Origin: an uncultured Candidatus Melainabacteria bacterium
Lineage (GTDB): Bacteria; Cyanobacteriota; Vampirovibrionia; Gastranaerophilales; Gastranaerophilaceae
Assembly: GCA_934675685.1 (NCBI GenBank)
Contig: CAKURL010000006.1
Location: 1-64,000 of the forward strand
Length of the DNA stretch: 64,000 nt
Direction of reading: 5' to 3'
In this document: positions 51,801-60,975 of the stretch, in pieces
Layout of the letters: every line of letters starts with the position of its first letter
Position numbering within the stretch: position 1 is the stretch's first letter
Made by a program: the position numbers and the translations under genes
The notes under the pieces: model-generated
The model's database searches: none
The model's input: only the letters and a program-made list of their open reading frames with translations
What the model was told of the DNA's origin: nothing

Positions 51801-52483
51801 GCAGGATAATTTCTTGTGTCTATTAGCTTTTGTTTTTTCCTATCCATCTTTGGTTTCATGCAAATCCAGAAGATGTTTTTGATATATGGCGCAACAAGGA
51901 TTATTATAACCGAGAACAATAAGTCATACAAAAAGCGATGAAGCGTCAAAGCTTGAAATATTGGAACAATAATCGAAAAATTAATTACTTTAAAAATAGT
52001 CAAAACAAGGCAATAAATTAAGCCTGTGATGTGTATGCTAAATACTCCTAAAATCGCGCTCAAAAGGCGCGCTTTTATATTTTGGCAAATATTTAAAATA
52101 GTGCCTGAAATTATTATCGCAGGCAAAAATCCTAAAAAATAGCCAAAAATGTAATTTTGGAAATTTTCAATTCCGCCCCCAAAAAGGAAAATTGGAAGCC
52201 AAAAAAGCCCAATTAGAAGATAGAGCGTAAATAAAATTATTGAAAAATTTCTGCCCAAAAGATAGATTATAAAAATCATAATAGGGATTGTGGGCATATA
52301 AGATACCGATTTTGTTTCTCCTTGAAAATTCGGGATAGGAATATCTATTTGGCTGAATGTTGCAATAATTAAAAGCACAAAACAAAAGCCCAAAACCACC
52401 AAAGACCCGATGGAAATAGGGGTTGGCTCGCCTTTGTATATATATTGCGAAAATATATCTTTGTATCTTTTATTGTTGAACAT
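51797..52483 (-). CDS. bioY: BioY-family biotin transporter
   Basis: A 228-residue integral membrane S-component of an energy-coupling-factor or stand-alone biotin importer. Five to six membrane helices are visible, with the family signature LFWLPIFLFGGG and IFGYFLGFLPAI. The start MFNNKRYKD overlaps the end of rimI by 14 bases, so the genes are coupled. It suggests dependence on external biotin. No ECF ATPase or T-component is in view. Confidence 0.8.
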   Translation of the reverse strand: MFNNKRYKDIFSQYIYKGEPTPISIGSLVVLGFCFVLLIIATFSQIDIPIPNFQGETKSVSYMPTIPIMIFIIYLLGRNFSIILFTLYLLIGLFWLPIFLFGGGIENFQNYIFGYFLGFLPAIIISGTILNICQNIKARLLSAILGVFSIHITGLIYCLVLTIFKVINFSIIVPIFQALTLHRFLYDLLFSVIIILVAPYIKNIFWICMKPKMDRKKQKLIDTRNYPA

Positions 52484-52988
52484 TTTTTTCTGAAATACTA
52501 TTTCTTAACCCATCATACAATATTTTATATTTTTTATCAAAAATATTTTCGCTCCACATAATAAATGCATCTTCGTTGTTGTCTTGGTAATAGTTTTTTC
52601 TTATCCCCAAAGACTTAAAGCCAAATTTTTCATACAATCCAATCGCGCGTGCGTTTGAAGTGCGCACTTCTAGGGTTATGAACTTTATTTTGTCTTTATA
52701 ACATTCTTCTATCATTTGAAGCAAAAGTCTGTGCGCAATTTTTTGCCCTTGAAAATCAGGGTGCACAGAAAGGTTTGTGATGTGCGCTTCGTCTATTATC
52801 TTCCAAAAGCCAATATAGCCAATGGCTTTGGAGTCTATTTTTGCGCAATAATATGAAGAAATTTTGTTATTCAATTCTGAAACAAATGAATCTCGAGACC
52901 AATGATGTTCTCCATAGCACAAAGTTTCGATATTTAAAATATCGCTTATGTCTTTGAAATCCATTTTTTCAATAACAAAATTTTTCAT
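52470..52988 (-). CDS. rimI: Ribosomal-protein-alanine N-acetyltransferase (GNAT)
   Basis: A 172-residue GNAT acetyltransferase of the RimI group. The start region has DISDILNIETLCYGEHHWS, acetyl-CoA motif A is VHPDFQGQKIAHRLL, and the C-terminal motif is EVRTSNARAIGLYEKFGF, all typical of N-terminal alanine acetyltransferases. It could acetylate ribosomal protein S18 or other targets. Followed by bioY with overlap. The speD gene lies 12 bases upstream. Confidence 0.9.
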   Translation of the reverse strand: MKNFVIEKMDFKDISDILNIETLCYGEHHWSRDSFVSELNNKISSYYCAKIDSKAIGYIGFWKIIDEAHITNLSVHPDFQGQKIAHRLLLQMIEECYKDKIKFITLEVRTSNARAIGLYEKFGFKSLGIRKNYYQDNNEDAFIMWSENIFDKKYKILYDGLRNSISEKNVQQ

Positions 52989-52999
52989 TCTTTAAAATA

Positions 53000-53446
53000 T
53001 TAGAAAGATTCTGAAACTTTAAACGCAGCGTGTTGCACGTTATGTTTTTCTAAATCGATAAAGCCGCGGTTTAATTGAGAGAATTTTGCGTCTCTTGAAT
53101 TAAATTTCTTTTTCAAAAATTCATAAGAAATTTTAGGGTCGCATTGTTCGCCGCAAGTGAACAAGTCAACGGCAGCATAGCCATATTCAGGCCAAGTGTG
53201 AATTGCTAAATGACTTTCTGAAATTATAACAACGCCCGACACGCCATGTGGCATAAAAAGATGAAAACATTTGTTTACAACCGTCGCGCCACACTCAAGA
53301 GCAGCTTCAAGCATATATTTTTCTACTAATTGTGGATTATTTAAAACATTAGAATCACATTCAAAAAATTCTGCTAAAATGTGTCTTCCTAAGTATTGGT
53401 TTTCGGTGTTATTATTAGTTTCTTTGTTTAAAGTCATTATTTCCAA
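53000..53446 (-). CDS. speD: S-adenosylmethionine decarboxylase proenzyme
   Basis: A 148-residue proenzyme of the small bacterial class. It self-cleaves at the Ser in [13 protein letters not shown] to give the pyruvoyl group, and TCGEQCDP carries the catalytic Cys. It supplies decarboxylated SAM for spermidine synthesis. TTG at 53446 is preferred over the ATG three codons later because AGGGGG lies eight bases before the TTG. No spermidine synthase gene is seen in the window. First gene of a speD-rimI-bioY operon. Confidence 0.94.
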   Translation of the reverse strand: MEIMTLNKETNNNTENQYLGRHILAEFFECDSNVLNNPQLVEKYMLEAALECGATVVNKCFHLFMPHGVSGVVIISESHLAIHTWPEYGYAAVDLFTCGEQCDPKISYEFLKKKFNSRDAKFSQLNRGFIDLEKHNVQHAAFKVSESF

Positions 53447-53653
53447 TTCATATTCCCCCTTATTTATAAGTTAATACATTGCAAGGACAATTATACACCA
53501 TATCTAAAAACATACAAGAATTTTTTTTAACATTTTCACAATTTTTCTTTACAAAAAGTAATGAAAGTGCATGGGGTCATGAGATATGATATTATATTTT
53601 TACTGCATAAACGTGCTATTAACATATTTTATCATTCAATTACGGTTTAAAAA

Positions 53654-54826
53654 GTGTCAAATTTAACTAATCACAATAGGTATAAAGAATATAATTATCA
53701 AGCCCCAAGGTTTGAATATAAAAAAGAAACATTTGTACAGAAAAAAAGAATTAAAGCTCCAAAAAGAAAGAAATTCGCTTTTGTTGCGTTTTTTGTTTCC
53801 TTTTTGCTTTTAGCTTTATATGGCTATTTTGTTTGTCCTTATGGCTATAAACATTTTATCGAGCCATTTTTTGTAAATAGAATTTTAAATAGAAATATAA
53901 AGCTTGATGTCTCTGGTTTTATCAACCCGACTTATGAATATCTCCATAATTCATATCTTCTGGGTGAGCCTTTGGTTGTTTCTGTAAATTCAAAAGCAAA
54001 TGTTTTATCTCAAATTGTTTCAAATGGCGAATTGACTTCGACTAAGCAAAAATTATTAAATTTATTTGAAAAATATCCTTGGCTTCACGCTTCTGTTTTT
54101 GTTTGGGACTATTCAAGCGCAAAAACAATTGAAATCAACGCAGATGAAATATTCCCAAGCGCAAGCATTATAAAAGTGCCTATCGCAATAGAGTTAATCA
54201 AAAAAATCGAAGAAAGCGAAAAGACTTCAAGTCCTATTTCTTTAAAAGATAAAAGGCTCTATACAGACGAATTTAAAACTCTTGGTTCTGGGCATTTGCA
54301 ATATACTCAATCAAATGTTTTATATTCCCTAGACCACCTTGCAAACATCATGATTTCAGAATCAGACAACTCCGCCACTAATATGCTCCTTTATGAAATA
54401 GGGGGTGTCGATGGCTTTAATAAAGCTATGAGAAACTATGGGCTAAACGTGACTTCCATGGGGCAATGGCTTCCGGATCTTGAAGGATATAATAAAATTA
54501 CGGCAAGAGAAATTTCTACAATATTATATAATATTAATAATTCAAATTATATTAGCCCAAAATATAAAAATGTAATTAAAGAATACTTGGGCTCAACAAA
54601 AAATATACATCTTTTGAAAGAAAAATTGCCTTCTGATGCTATGATTTTGCATAAAACCGGAAATATTGGCACCATGTTGGGCGATTCCGGCATTGTCTAT
54701 AGTGCGAATGGTAGAAAATATATTGTTACAATTTTAGTAAAAAGGCCAAAAAACGACCTAAGTGCAAGAACGATGGTCCAAGAAGCCTCTTTAATAATAT
54801 ATAACGATTTAAATTCTTTGAGATAA
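53654..54826 (+). CDS. Class A beta-lactamase-like serine hydrolase (GTG start)
   Basis: A 390-residue membrane-anchored protein. One TM helix (FVAFFVSFLLLALYGYFV, ~45-65) is followed by a beta-lactamase/transpeptidase-fold domain (~150-390). All three active-site motifs are present: SIIK as SxxK (~176), SDN (~237) and KTG (~333). The omega loop reads QWLPDLEGYN and lacks the Glu166 of true class A beta-lactamases, so a low-activity or non-lactamase role (PBP-like) is more likely. The start is GTG with no clear ribosome site. Confidence 0.87.
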   Translation: MSNLTNHNRYKEYNYQAPRFEYKKETFVQKKRIKAPKRKKFAFVAFFVSFLLLALYGYFVCPYGYKHFIEPFFVNRILNRNIKLDVSGFINPTYEYLHNSYLLGEPLVVSVNSKANVLSQIVSNGELTSTKQKLLNLFEKYPWLHASVFVWDYSSAKTIEINADEIFPSASIIKVPIAIELIKKIEESEKTSSPISLKDKRLYTDEFKTLGSGHLQYTQSNVLYSLDHLANIMISESDNSATNMLLYEIGGVDGFNKAMRNYGLNVTSMGQWLPDLEGYNKITAREISTILYNINNSNYISPKYKNVIKEYLGSTKNIHLLKEKLPSDAMILHKTGNIGTMLGDSGIVYSANGRKYIVTILVKRPKNDLSARTMVQEASLIIYNDLNSLR

Positions 54827-54907
54827 TCCTCTTGACTAGAGGCTTTGTATATAAGATAATAATTTCGTCCATATAGTGATTGGATTATGTTAGAATAGGA
54901 GTAATTT

Positions 54908-56338
54908 ATGAAAAAGACTACAAAAGCTTTATCTGCTACTTTGGTTTTATTTCTAGGTTGCGCTGCTGCAATGGCTAAAACACCTTGCGCTAATCAAGAA
55001 AATATCGAAGTATATGCTCACCCATCTTTAATGAACGCTGACGCGACTGAAATTAAAGATGCAAACAATGTTTACCGTATTGGCGGAAAGGTTTTAAAAC
55101 AAAAAAACAGACTAGGTTTCACAAACAAAAATAATATGTATGTTAATGCATATTCAAGAGATTTGTTAAACTCTATGAGCGTAAGACGTGGCGATAGAGA
55201 TTTTGATATTAAAATGCCTATTTCAAGATCAGAGTTGGCTTACATGTTGTCTCAAGGCTTAAACATGAAAGCAGCTACTACATCTAAAAACTATAAAGAC
55301 TTAACTAGTGGCTATTGGGCAAATGCTGAAATCCAAAATGCAACAGCAGCTGACGTTATGATTGGCTACCCAGATAAAACATTCAAACCAGACCAACCAA
55401 TCACAAAAGCTGAAGTTTTCGCTACAGTTGCAAAATTAATTGATGTTCCATACACAAATGACGGTTCAGCTCCTCAATTAAACGGCAAAAAAATCGAAAA
55501 TATTCCAACTTGGGCTTATGGTTGCACAAAAGAAGTTGTTGCTTCTGGTTTAATCGACAATCTTCCAGATGCTAAAAACTTATTTGAATCTAACTATTTA
55601 ACAAGACAACAAACAGCTGTATTAGTTAGCGAATTGAGAATGAAATATGCTGCTAATGGCAAATTAGTTGGCGATGGCTTCAACCAATTCTCTTCTCCTG
55701 TTGCTGTTAAAGTTAAAATGTTAGATAGAATCGACGCTAAACACTCTAACATCGGCGACAGATTTGCTGCAAAAACTACTGAACAAGTTACCGTAGCAGG
55801 ACAAACTTTCCCAGCTGGTTCTAAAGTATATGGCGAAGTTGTTACTGTTCAAAGACCAGGCTTGGGAACTCACCCAGGTTCAGTAACTGTTAAATTTACA
55901 GAAATCAAAAACGGCGACTGCGTTGCTAAATTCCCTAAAGAATTAACTTCTGCAACTGCTGAAACTTTGAAAAATCCAAACATCGTAGCAAGAATCCTAG
56001 GCTTACCTTTAACAGCTTCAGCTAGAACAGTTGGTGTTGTTGGAAGAGGCGCTTCTCAAATCGTTGAAATCTCTGGAAACGGTTTAGAAGAATACGGCGA
56101 TAGACTAGGCGACACATTTGTTGAAACATTCACAGGTCACTTAGGCAGAGGCTTAGCTAGCTTCGGTACTTCTTTCGTAACACTTGGTAAAGGTGTTTAT
56201 GGAATTGTTAAAACTGTAGTTTCTGGAACATTCGGCGTAGTTTATGAAATCGGCGACGAAATCCTATACACTATCGTTCCTTCAGTTTCAAACTCTTCAG
56301 CTTTAAATCCAAACGAAGAATTGACAATTATATTTTAA
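54908..56338 (+). CDS. Secreted SLH-domain protein 2 with C-terminal beta-rich domain
   Basis: A 476-residue exported protein. Signal peptide (ALSATLVLFLGCAAAMA-K), a short unassigned N-terminal region, then SLH repeats (~90-260, clearest ADVMIGYPDKTFKPDQPITKAEVF). After the SLH part comes a beta domain (VKVKMLDRIDAKHSNIGDRFAAKTT, FPAGSKVYGEVVTVQRPG, ~265-345) related to that of SLH protein 1, then a Gly/Ala/Val-rich hydrophobic tail (FGTSFVTLGKGVYGIVKTVV, ~415-455) that could insert in a membrane. AGGAGTAA precedes the ATG. Smooth, highly regular codon use suggests strong expression (inference). A terminator follows. Confidence 0.9.
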   Translation: MKKTTKALSATLVLFLGCAAAMAKTPCANQENIEVYAHPSLMNADATEIKDANNVYRIGGKVLKQKNRLGFTNKNNMYVNAYSRDLLNSMSVRRGDRDFDIKMPISRSELAYMLSQGLNMKAATTSKNYKDLTSGYWANAEIQNATAADVMIGYPDKTFKPDQPITKAEVFATVAKLIDVPYTNDGSAPQLNGKKIENIPTWAYGCTKEVVASGLIDNLPDAKNLFESNYLTRQQTAVLVSELRMKYAANGKLVGDGFNQFSSPVAVKVKMLDRIDAKHSNIGDRFAAKTTEQVTVAGQTFPAGSKVYGEVVTVQRPGLGTHPGSVTVKFTEIKNGDCVAKFPKELTSATAETLKNPNIVARILGLPLTASARTVGVVGRGASQIVEISGNGLEEYGDRLGDTFVETFTGHLGRGLASFGTSFVTLGKGVYGIVKTVVSGTFGVVYEIGDEILYTIVPSVSNSSALNPNEELTIIF

Positions 56339-56355
56339 TTAATATAAAAGTTTCG

Positions 56356-56387
56356 AAAAGAGCCCTTGGTTTCAGGGGCTCTTTTTT
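56356..56387 (+). terminator. Rho-independent terminator after SLH protein 2
   Basis: A 10-bp stem (AAAAGAGCCC with GGGCTCTTTT), a loop of about ten bases and a T-run. Confidence 0.9.
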
Positions 56388-56475
56388 AATGTGCTTTTAA
56401 TATGTTAGATGTAAATTTTTGTAATAAATATACTATCTCTTATTTCTATGCTATATATATTATATAGGGGTATAG

Positions 56476-56784
56476 ATGAGCGAAAATTCAATTCAAAATG
56501 GTGCAATAAATTTTGAAAACATTTCTAAAGTGAAAAATGTTTCCGTTGCTTTATATGCGGAATTAGGAAAAACCCAATTAAGCCTTAAAGACATAATAGA
56601 ATATGACGAAGGCTCTGTGATTACTTTAGACAAACTTGCAGACGAACCGGTTGATATTTTTGTTGATGATATCTTGATTGCAAAAGCGAAAATTGTCGCC
56701 CTCGAAGATTCTTATGGGGTGAAAATTGTGGAAATTGCAAAAAACAAAAATCAGGAAGATTTGAAAAATGGCGAAAATGACTAG
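56476..56784 (+). CDS. fliN: FliN-family flagellar motor switch protein
   Basis: A 102-residue SpoA-domain protein. The family pattern is VSVALYAELGKTQLSLKDIIE, EGSVITLDKLADEPVDIFV, and DILIAKAKIVALEDSYGVKIVEI. FliN forms the C-ring with FliM and FliG and controls rotation direction or torque. TAGGGG precedes the ATG. Other C-ring genes are not in the window; only fliW and csrA, 50 kb away, relate to flagella. The 3' end overlaps the ThiF-like gene by 17 bases. Confidence 0.88.
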   Translation: MSENSIQNGAINFENISKVKNVSVALYAELGKTQLSLKDIIEYDEGSVITLDKLADEPVDIFVDDILIAKAKIVALEDSYGVKIVEIAKNKNQEDLKNGEND

Positions 56785-57517
56785 ATATTCTAATAATATT
56801 GGGGAGTTTGGGCTTGAAGATGTGCATGCGCAAGAAAAGCTAAAATTCGCAAAAGTCCTCGTGATGGGGGCGGGCGCTTTGGGCTCTTGTGTCATTATGA
56901 ATTTATGCGCTCTTGGCGTTGGGCAAATAAAAATCATTGATAATGGAATAGTGGAGCTTGAAGATTTAAATAGCGAAATTATCCATAAGCCAAAATATAT
57001 TGGCCGCGCAAAAGTCATCTCCGCAAAAGATTGGATACAAGAATTTAATCCTGACATTCGAGTTGAGCTCGATAAAATAAAATTAAACGAATTAAATTAT
57101 TTTAATGTAATTTCAAACTACGATATTATTGTAAATTGCTTTAATGACCAAGAAGCAAAATATATGTTAAACGAGATTGCTCTAAGGCACAATAAAATCT
57201 TAGTCCACGGGGAAACTAGAGGTTTTTATGGGCAATTGACCACTATAATCCCCCCTGAATCCGGTTGTTTAAATTGTGTTTGCCCAAAGCCTAAGAATAT
57301 TAAAGAAGAACATTTTGCAAAAATTTCCACAGTAGATAGCATAATTTCAAGCTTGATGGCTCAAGAGGTTTTAAAAATCATAACCCAAACAGGCACACCT
57401 TTGGTAAATAAATTATTAATATATGACGGTATTAAAGGTGAATTTAATACCGTCGATTATGTAAAAATTATTACTTGTGACGTTTGCCAAGAAAAGAAAT
57501 ACGAACAATTTAGCTAA
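56768..57517 (+). CDS. ThiF/MoeB-like adenylyltransferase
   Basis: A 249-residue E1-like enzyme that would adenylate a sulfur carrier or peptide C-terminus. It has the RYSNNIGEFG start, the Rossmann loop GAGALGS and DNGIVELEDLNSE. Zinc-binding Cys pairs lie at CLNC and CDVC. The conserved N-x-Q-R-Q segment, whose Arg contacts ATP in MoeB, is replaced by NSEII, so catalysis is uncertain. Start at MAKMTRY (56768), or three codons later. It is encoded inside the end of fliN and overlaps wecB at its 3' end. Confidence 0.85.
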   Translation: MAKMTRYSNNIGEFGLEDVHAQEKLKFAKVLVMGAGALGSCVIMNLCALGVGQIKIIDNGIVELEDLNSEIIHKPKYIGRAKVISAKDWIQEFNPDIRVELDKIKLNELNYFNVISNYDIIVNCFNDQEAKYMLNEIALRHNKILVHGETRGFYGQLTTIIPPESGCLNCVCPKPKNIKEEHFAKISTVDSIISSLMAQEVLKIITQTGTPLVNKLLIYDGIKGEFNTVDYVKIITCDVCQEKKYEQFS

Positions 57518-58631
57518 AATAGTCTAAAATTATTTTTTCAATATATTCGCAAGCTTTTCCGTCGCCATAAGGGTTAATTGCTTTAGACATTTTTTCATAT
57601 ACGTCAGAGTTATCTAAAACATTTTGGATTTCTTTTTCAATTCGCTCTTTGTTTGTTCCAACGAGCTTTACGCCCCCAAATTCAAGGGCTTCTGGGCGTT
57701 CTGTTTCGTCCCTTAAAACAAAAACAGGAACCCCTAAAGAAGGCGCTTCTTCTTGCACTCCGCCTGAATCCGTCAAGATTATGTGCGACTTTTTCATTAA
57801 ATTGCAAAATGGAACATAATCCAACGGCTCAATCAATTTTACCCTTTCAACCCCTTCGAGGATTGGTTTTACTGTGTTTCTCACGTTTGGATTTAAATGC
57901 ATCGGGTAAACCACTTGGATATCTTTGTTCTTTAAAACAAGCTCTTTCACTGCTTTACAGATGTTTTCCAAGGGTTCTCCAAAGTTTTCTCTTCTGTGAG
58001 AAGTCAAAAGAATTGTCTTTAAATTTTTATCAAGCTCGATAAATTCTAAATCATCTTTTTTGTTATTTATGACATATAAAAGCGCATCTATCACGGTGTT
58101 TCCCGTTTTATAAATGCCTTTTTTAATCCCCGAATTCAAGATGTTTTCTTTTGCTTTGTCTGTCGGGCAAAACATCAAATCAGAAACAGAATCCACTAAA
58201 ACGCGGTTGATTTCTTCTGGGAAAGGATAGTCTTTGTCAAAAGTGCGAAGCCCCGCTTCGACGTGGCCTATTTTTGTTCTTGAATAAAAGGCGCTTAGGG
58301 CGCTAATCCCTGCTGTCGTCGTGTCGCCATGGACTAAAATTAAGTCCGGTTTTTCTTTTTCAAAGACCTCTTTTGTTTGAAGCAAAATGTCAGACGACAA
58401 ATTCCAAAGGTTTTGGTTTGGCTTCATTAAATTAAGGTCGTAATCGGGTGTTATTTCAAAAAGATTTAACACACTATCTAACATTTGGCGGTGTTGCGCC
58501 GTCACGATTGTTAGAACGTCGAATTTTGGATTTTCTTTTAATTTTTTCACCAAAGGGCACATCTTGATTGCTTCTGGGCGAGTCCCAAAAACAAGAGCTA
58601 CTTTGATTTTTTCTGATTTATTAGTTGTCAT
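57510..58631 (-). CDS. wecB: UDP-N-acetylglucosamine 2-epimerase (non-hydrolysing)
   Basis: A 373-residue epimerase forming UDP-ManNAc for surface polysaccharides. It shows the GTRPEAIKMCPL start, HGDTTTAGI, GHVEAGLRTFD, TSHRRENFGEPL and the C-terminal LTDSGGVQEEAPSLG. AGGATAGAA precedes the ATG. Nine bases upstream of it is the apt stop. ManNAc-type sugars and pyruvylation are often used for SLH-binding cell-wall polymers (inference). Confidence 0.95.
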   Translation of the reverse strand: MTTNKSEKIKVALVFGTRPEAIKMCPLVKKLKENPKFDVLTIVTAQHRQMLDSVLNLFEITPDYDLNLMKPNQNLWNLSSDILLQTKEVFEKEKPDLILVHGDTTTAGISALSAFYSRTKIGHVEAGLRTFDKDYPFPEEINRVLVDSVSDLMFCPTDKAKENILNSGIKKGIYKTGNTVIDALLYVINNKKDDLEFIELDKNLKTILLTSHRRENFGEPLENICKAVKELVLKNKDIQVVYPMHLNPNVRNTVKPILEGVERVKLIEPLDYVPFCNLMKKSHIILTDSGGVQEEAPSLGVPVFVLRDETERPEALEFGGVKLVGTNKERIEKEIQNVLDNSDVYEKMSKAINPYGDGKACEYIEKIILDYFS

Positions 58632-58640
58632 TTTTCTATC

Positions 58641-59168
58641 CTAATATTTTACAAGAGAAGTAATTTTGATATTTTGAGGCAATTTTTCTCTGCCTTTTAA
58701 ATCTTCAAGCTCGATTACAAAAGCAATCCCCACAGTTTGCGCCACTTGGTCGATTAATTTAACCGCTGCTTGGGCAGTGCCCCCTGTTGCTAAAAGGTCG
58801 TCTACGATTAACACTCTGTCGCCTTTTTTAAGCGCGTCTTTGTGGATTTCGATTTTGTCTGTGCCATATTCTAGTTCATATTCTTGTGAAATTACTTCTG
58901 CCGGAAGCTTTTTAGGCTTTCTTACGGGAATAAAGCCACAGTTTAATTTGTATGCTAAAGGCATGCCAAAAATGAAGCCTCGAGATTCAATCCCTGCGAT
59001 GTAGTCGATTTTTTCGTCTTTAAAAATTTCATAGATTTCATCAATCATAAGTTTTAAAGTATTTGCGTCTTTTAGAGCTGTTGTGATGTCTCTAAACAAT
59101 ATGCCTTCTTTTGGAAAATTAGGCACTTCTCTTATCATAGATTTGATTTTTTGAATATTTTCTTCCAT
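58641..59168 (-). CDS. apt: Adenine phosphoribosyltransferase
   Basis: A 175-residue purine-salvage enzyme (adenine + PRPP to AMP). The N-terminal [17 protein letters not shown], the ESRGFIFG loop and the PRPP motif [13 protein letters not shown] match the family. The start is MEENIQKIK at 59168, with AGGAAT before it; the codons upstream in frame are excluded because the true ribosome site is here. Confidence 0.95.
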   Translation of the reverse strand: MEENIQKIKSMIREVPNFPKEGILFRDITTALKDANTLKLMIDEIYEIFKDEKIDYIAGIESRGFIFGMPLAYKLNCGFIPVRKPKKLPAEVISQEYELEYGTDKIEIHKDALKKGDRVLIVDDLLATGGTAQAAVKLIDQVAQTVGIAFVIELEDLKGREKLPQNIKITSLVKY

Positions 59169-59213
59169 TTTTATTCCTAACTTTTTCTTCAACTATATTA
59201 TTATATCAAAAAA

Positions 59214-60140
59214 TTATTGAAAAGCAGGTGTTGAAAGATATTTTTCGCCCCCATCTGGGAAAAATGCTAAGATATTTTTGTCTTTGTTTTCTTCTTTTTG
59301 GGCATATTTTGTGGCTCCCATAAGGGCAGCCCCAGAAGAAATCCCCACCAAAAGCCCTTCTGTTTTTGCTAATTTAGAGCACATTTCAAAAGCTTCTTCG
59401 TTTTTGATTGTGATAATTTCGTCATAAATTTTAGTATCCAATGTCTTTGGAACAAAGCCTGCGCCTATTCCTTGGATTTTGTGCGGACCGGAGATATTTT
59501 TGCTCAAAACCGGAGAATCAAATGGCTCGAGTGCTATGATTTTGATGTTTGGATTTTTTTCTTTTAAATATTTGCCGACCCCTGAAATCGTCCCCCCGGT
59601 GCCTACTCCTGCGATAAAGATATCAATTTTTCCTTCCATATCTTCAAAAATTTCTCTTGCTGTTGTTTCAAAGTGCGCTTTTGGGTTTGAAGGGTTTTCA
59701 AATTGAGAAGGAATGAAGCTGTTTTTGATTTCTTTTTTAAGCTCAAGCGCTTTTTCAATCGCCCCTTTCATGCCAAGCTTACCTTCCGTTAAAACAATTT
59801 CTGCCCCATAAGCTTTTAAAAGTTGCCTTCTTTCTTGGCTCATTGTTTCTGGCATAGTAAATATTGCTCTAAAGCCAAAATAGCTAGCAAGCCCAGCGAG
59901 CCCTATTCCCGTGTTTCCGCTTGTGGGTTCAATAATGGTCGAGCCTTCTTTTAATTCTCCTTTTTCCATCGCGTCTTTTATCATATAATATGCAATTCTA
60001 TCTTTTGCGCTCCCTAGTGGGTTAAAGCCTTCGAGCTTTGCAAAAATGTTTCCTTTTAAGTTGTTTTCTTTTTTGAATTTTTGAAGCTCGATAATTGGAG
60101 TGTGTCCGATTAATTCAACAATATTTCTTTTTGTGTTCAT
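59214..60140 (-). CDS. cysK: Cysteine synthase A (O-acetylserine sulfhydrylase)
   Basis: A 308-residue PLP fold II enzyme. It shows PLP-lysine [11 protein letters not shown], substrate loop [11 protein letters not shown], phosphate loop [13 protein letters not shown] and [11 protein letters not shown]. The start [10 protein letters not shown] at 60140 has AAAGGAAAA before it; 18 more codons in frame are unlikely. Divergent from the cyclase gene 61 bases away. Confidence 0.95.
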   Translation of the reverse strand: MNTKRNIVELIGHTPIIELQKFKKENNLKGNIFAKLEGFNPLGSAKDRIAYYMIKDAMEKGELKEGSTIIEPTSGNTGIGLAGLASYFGFRAIFTMPETMSQERRQLLKAYGAEIVLTEGKLGMKGAIEKALELKKEIKNSFIPSQFENPSNPKAHFETTAREIFEDMEGKIDIFIAGVGTGGTISGVGKYLKEKNPNIKIIALEPFDSPVLSKNISGPHKIQGIGAGFVPKTLDTKIYDEIITIKNEEAFEMCSKLAKTEGLLVGISSGAALMGATKYAQKEENKDKNILAFFPDGGEKYLSTPAFQ

Positions 60141-60189
60141 AATTTTTCCTTTATTTTTTAAAAATCTTTTTATTTTTTTAAAATTATTA

Positions 60190-60204
60190 TACAATGTTTT
60201 TATG
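60190..60204 (+). promoter_or_regulatory. Leaderless-type -10 element of the cyclase gene
   Basis: TACAAT (60190-60195), GTTTTT, then ATG at 60202. No Shine-Dalgarno is present. The -35 box is not clear in the T-rich flank. Confidence 0.5.
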
Positions 60205-60972
60205 GATTTTTTACTTTTTCATAAAATTTATTTTTTAGTTGGTTTTTTGGCGATTTTTATAATTGCGCTTGTTGCTTATAAAATTTTCATCGCAGGAAAC
60301 AAAAAAGAAAAAATCTTAAGCGCGATGGGGAAATATCTTTCTTATGACGTTGCTCAAAATGTCGTAAAAAATATCGACAACATCGAGCTTGGGGGCAAAA
60401 GGGCAGATATCACAATTTTATTTGCTGATATTCGAAATTTCACAAAAATCGCAGAAGATATGGACGCAAAAAGCGTTACTATGATTTTAAACGAATATTT
60501 TTCTGCTCTTGTTCCAATAATTGAAAAATATAATGGCACTTTGAATAAATTTATGGGTGACGCCATTTTGGCGATTTTTGGCGAACCCAAAAAAAGCGAA
60601 AACCATGCGCTCGACGCGATTTATTGTGCAGACGGGCTTTTGAAGAAAGTTAAATCTCTTCAAGAAAAGTGGCTTGAAGAAGGAAAACCCAAAATCGAAA
60701 TTGGGATAGGAATTTCATCTGGAGAAGCGTTTATTGGTAATGTTGGCTCAAAAGAAAGGCTAGAATACACGGTAATAGGCGACACTGTGAACACTGCGAG
60801 CAGAATTGAAAACTTTAACAAAGTCTATAAAACAAATTTTTTAATAAGCGAAGAAACTTATCAAAGAACAAAAAAATACGTTGATGTCATTACTTTAAGC
60901 AATGTCACAATCAGGGGAAAAGCAAGCAAAGTCAACCTTTATGAAGTCGCAAGAGTAATCAACAAGGGCTAA
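60202..60972 (+). CDS. Membrane-bound class III adenylate/guanylate cyclase
   Basis: A 256-residue nucleotide cyclase. One N-terminal TM helix ([20 protein letters not shown]) is followed by a catalytic domain (~60-250). Metal-binding Asp residues lie in [13 protein letters not shown] and [18 protein letters not shown]. The C-terminal half has [16 protein letters not shown], the transition-state Asn/Arg region. It would make cAMP (or cGMP) from the inner membrane face. The start was placed at MDFLLFHK (60202) by the TACAAT box; 34 more in-frame codons lie in the divergent cysK region and are rejected. Confidence 0.93.
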   Translation: MDFLLFHKIYFLVGFLAIFIIALVAYKIFIAGNKKEKILSAMGKYLSYDVAQNVVKNIDNIELGGKRADITILFADIRNFTKIAEDMDAKSVTMILNEYFSALVPIIEKYNGTLNKFMGDAILAIFGEPKKSENHALDAIYCADGLLKKVKSLQEKWLEEGKPKIEIGIGISSGEAFIGNVGSKERLEYTVIGDTVNTASRIENFNKVYKTNFLISEETYQRTKKYVDVITLSNVTIRGKASKVNLYEVARVINKG

Positions 60973-60975
60973 GTT

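Noticed and set aside
53447..53653. Small gene in the speD to beta-lactamase-like gap
   Set aside because: The 207-base AT-rich gap holds no frame with a ribosome site. It can only be the divergent promoter region.
54827..54850. Terminator after the beta-lactamase-like gene
   Set aside because: CCTCT/AGAGG forms only a 5-bp stem and has no T-run, so it is too weak to call.
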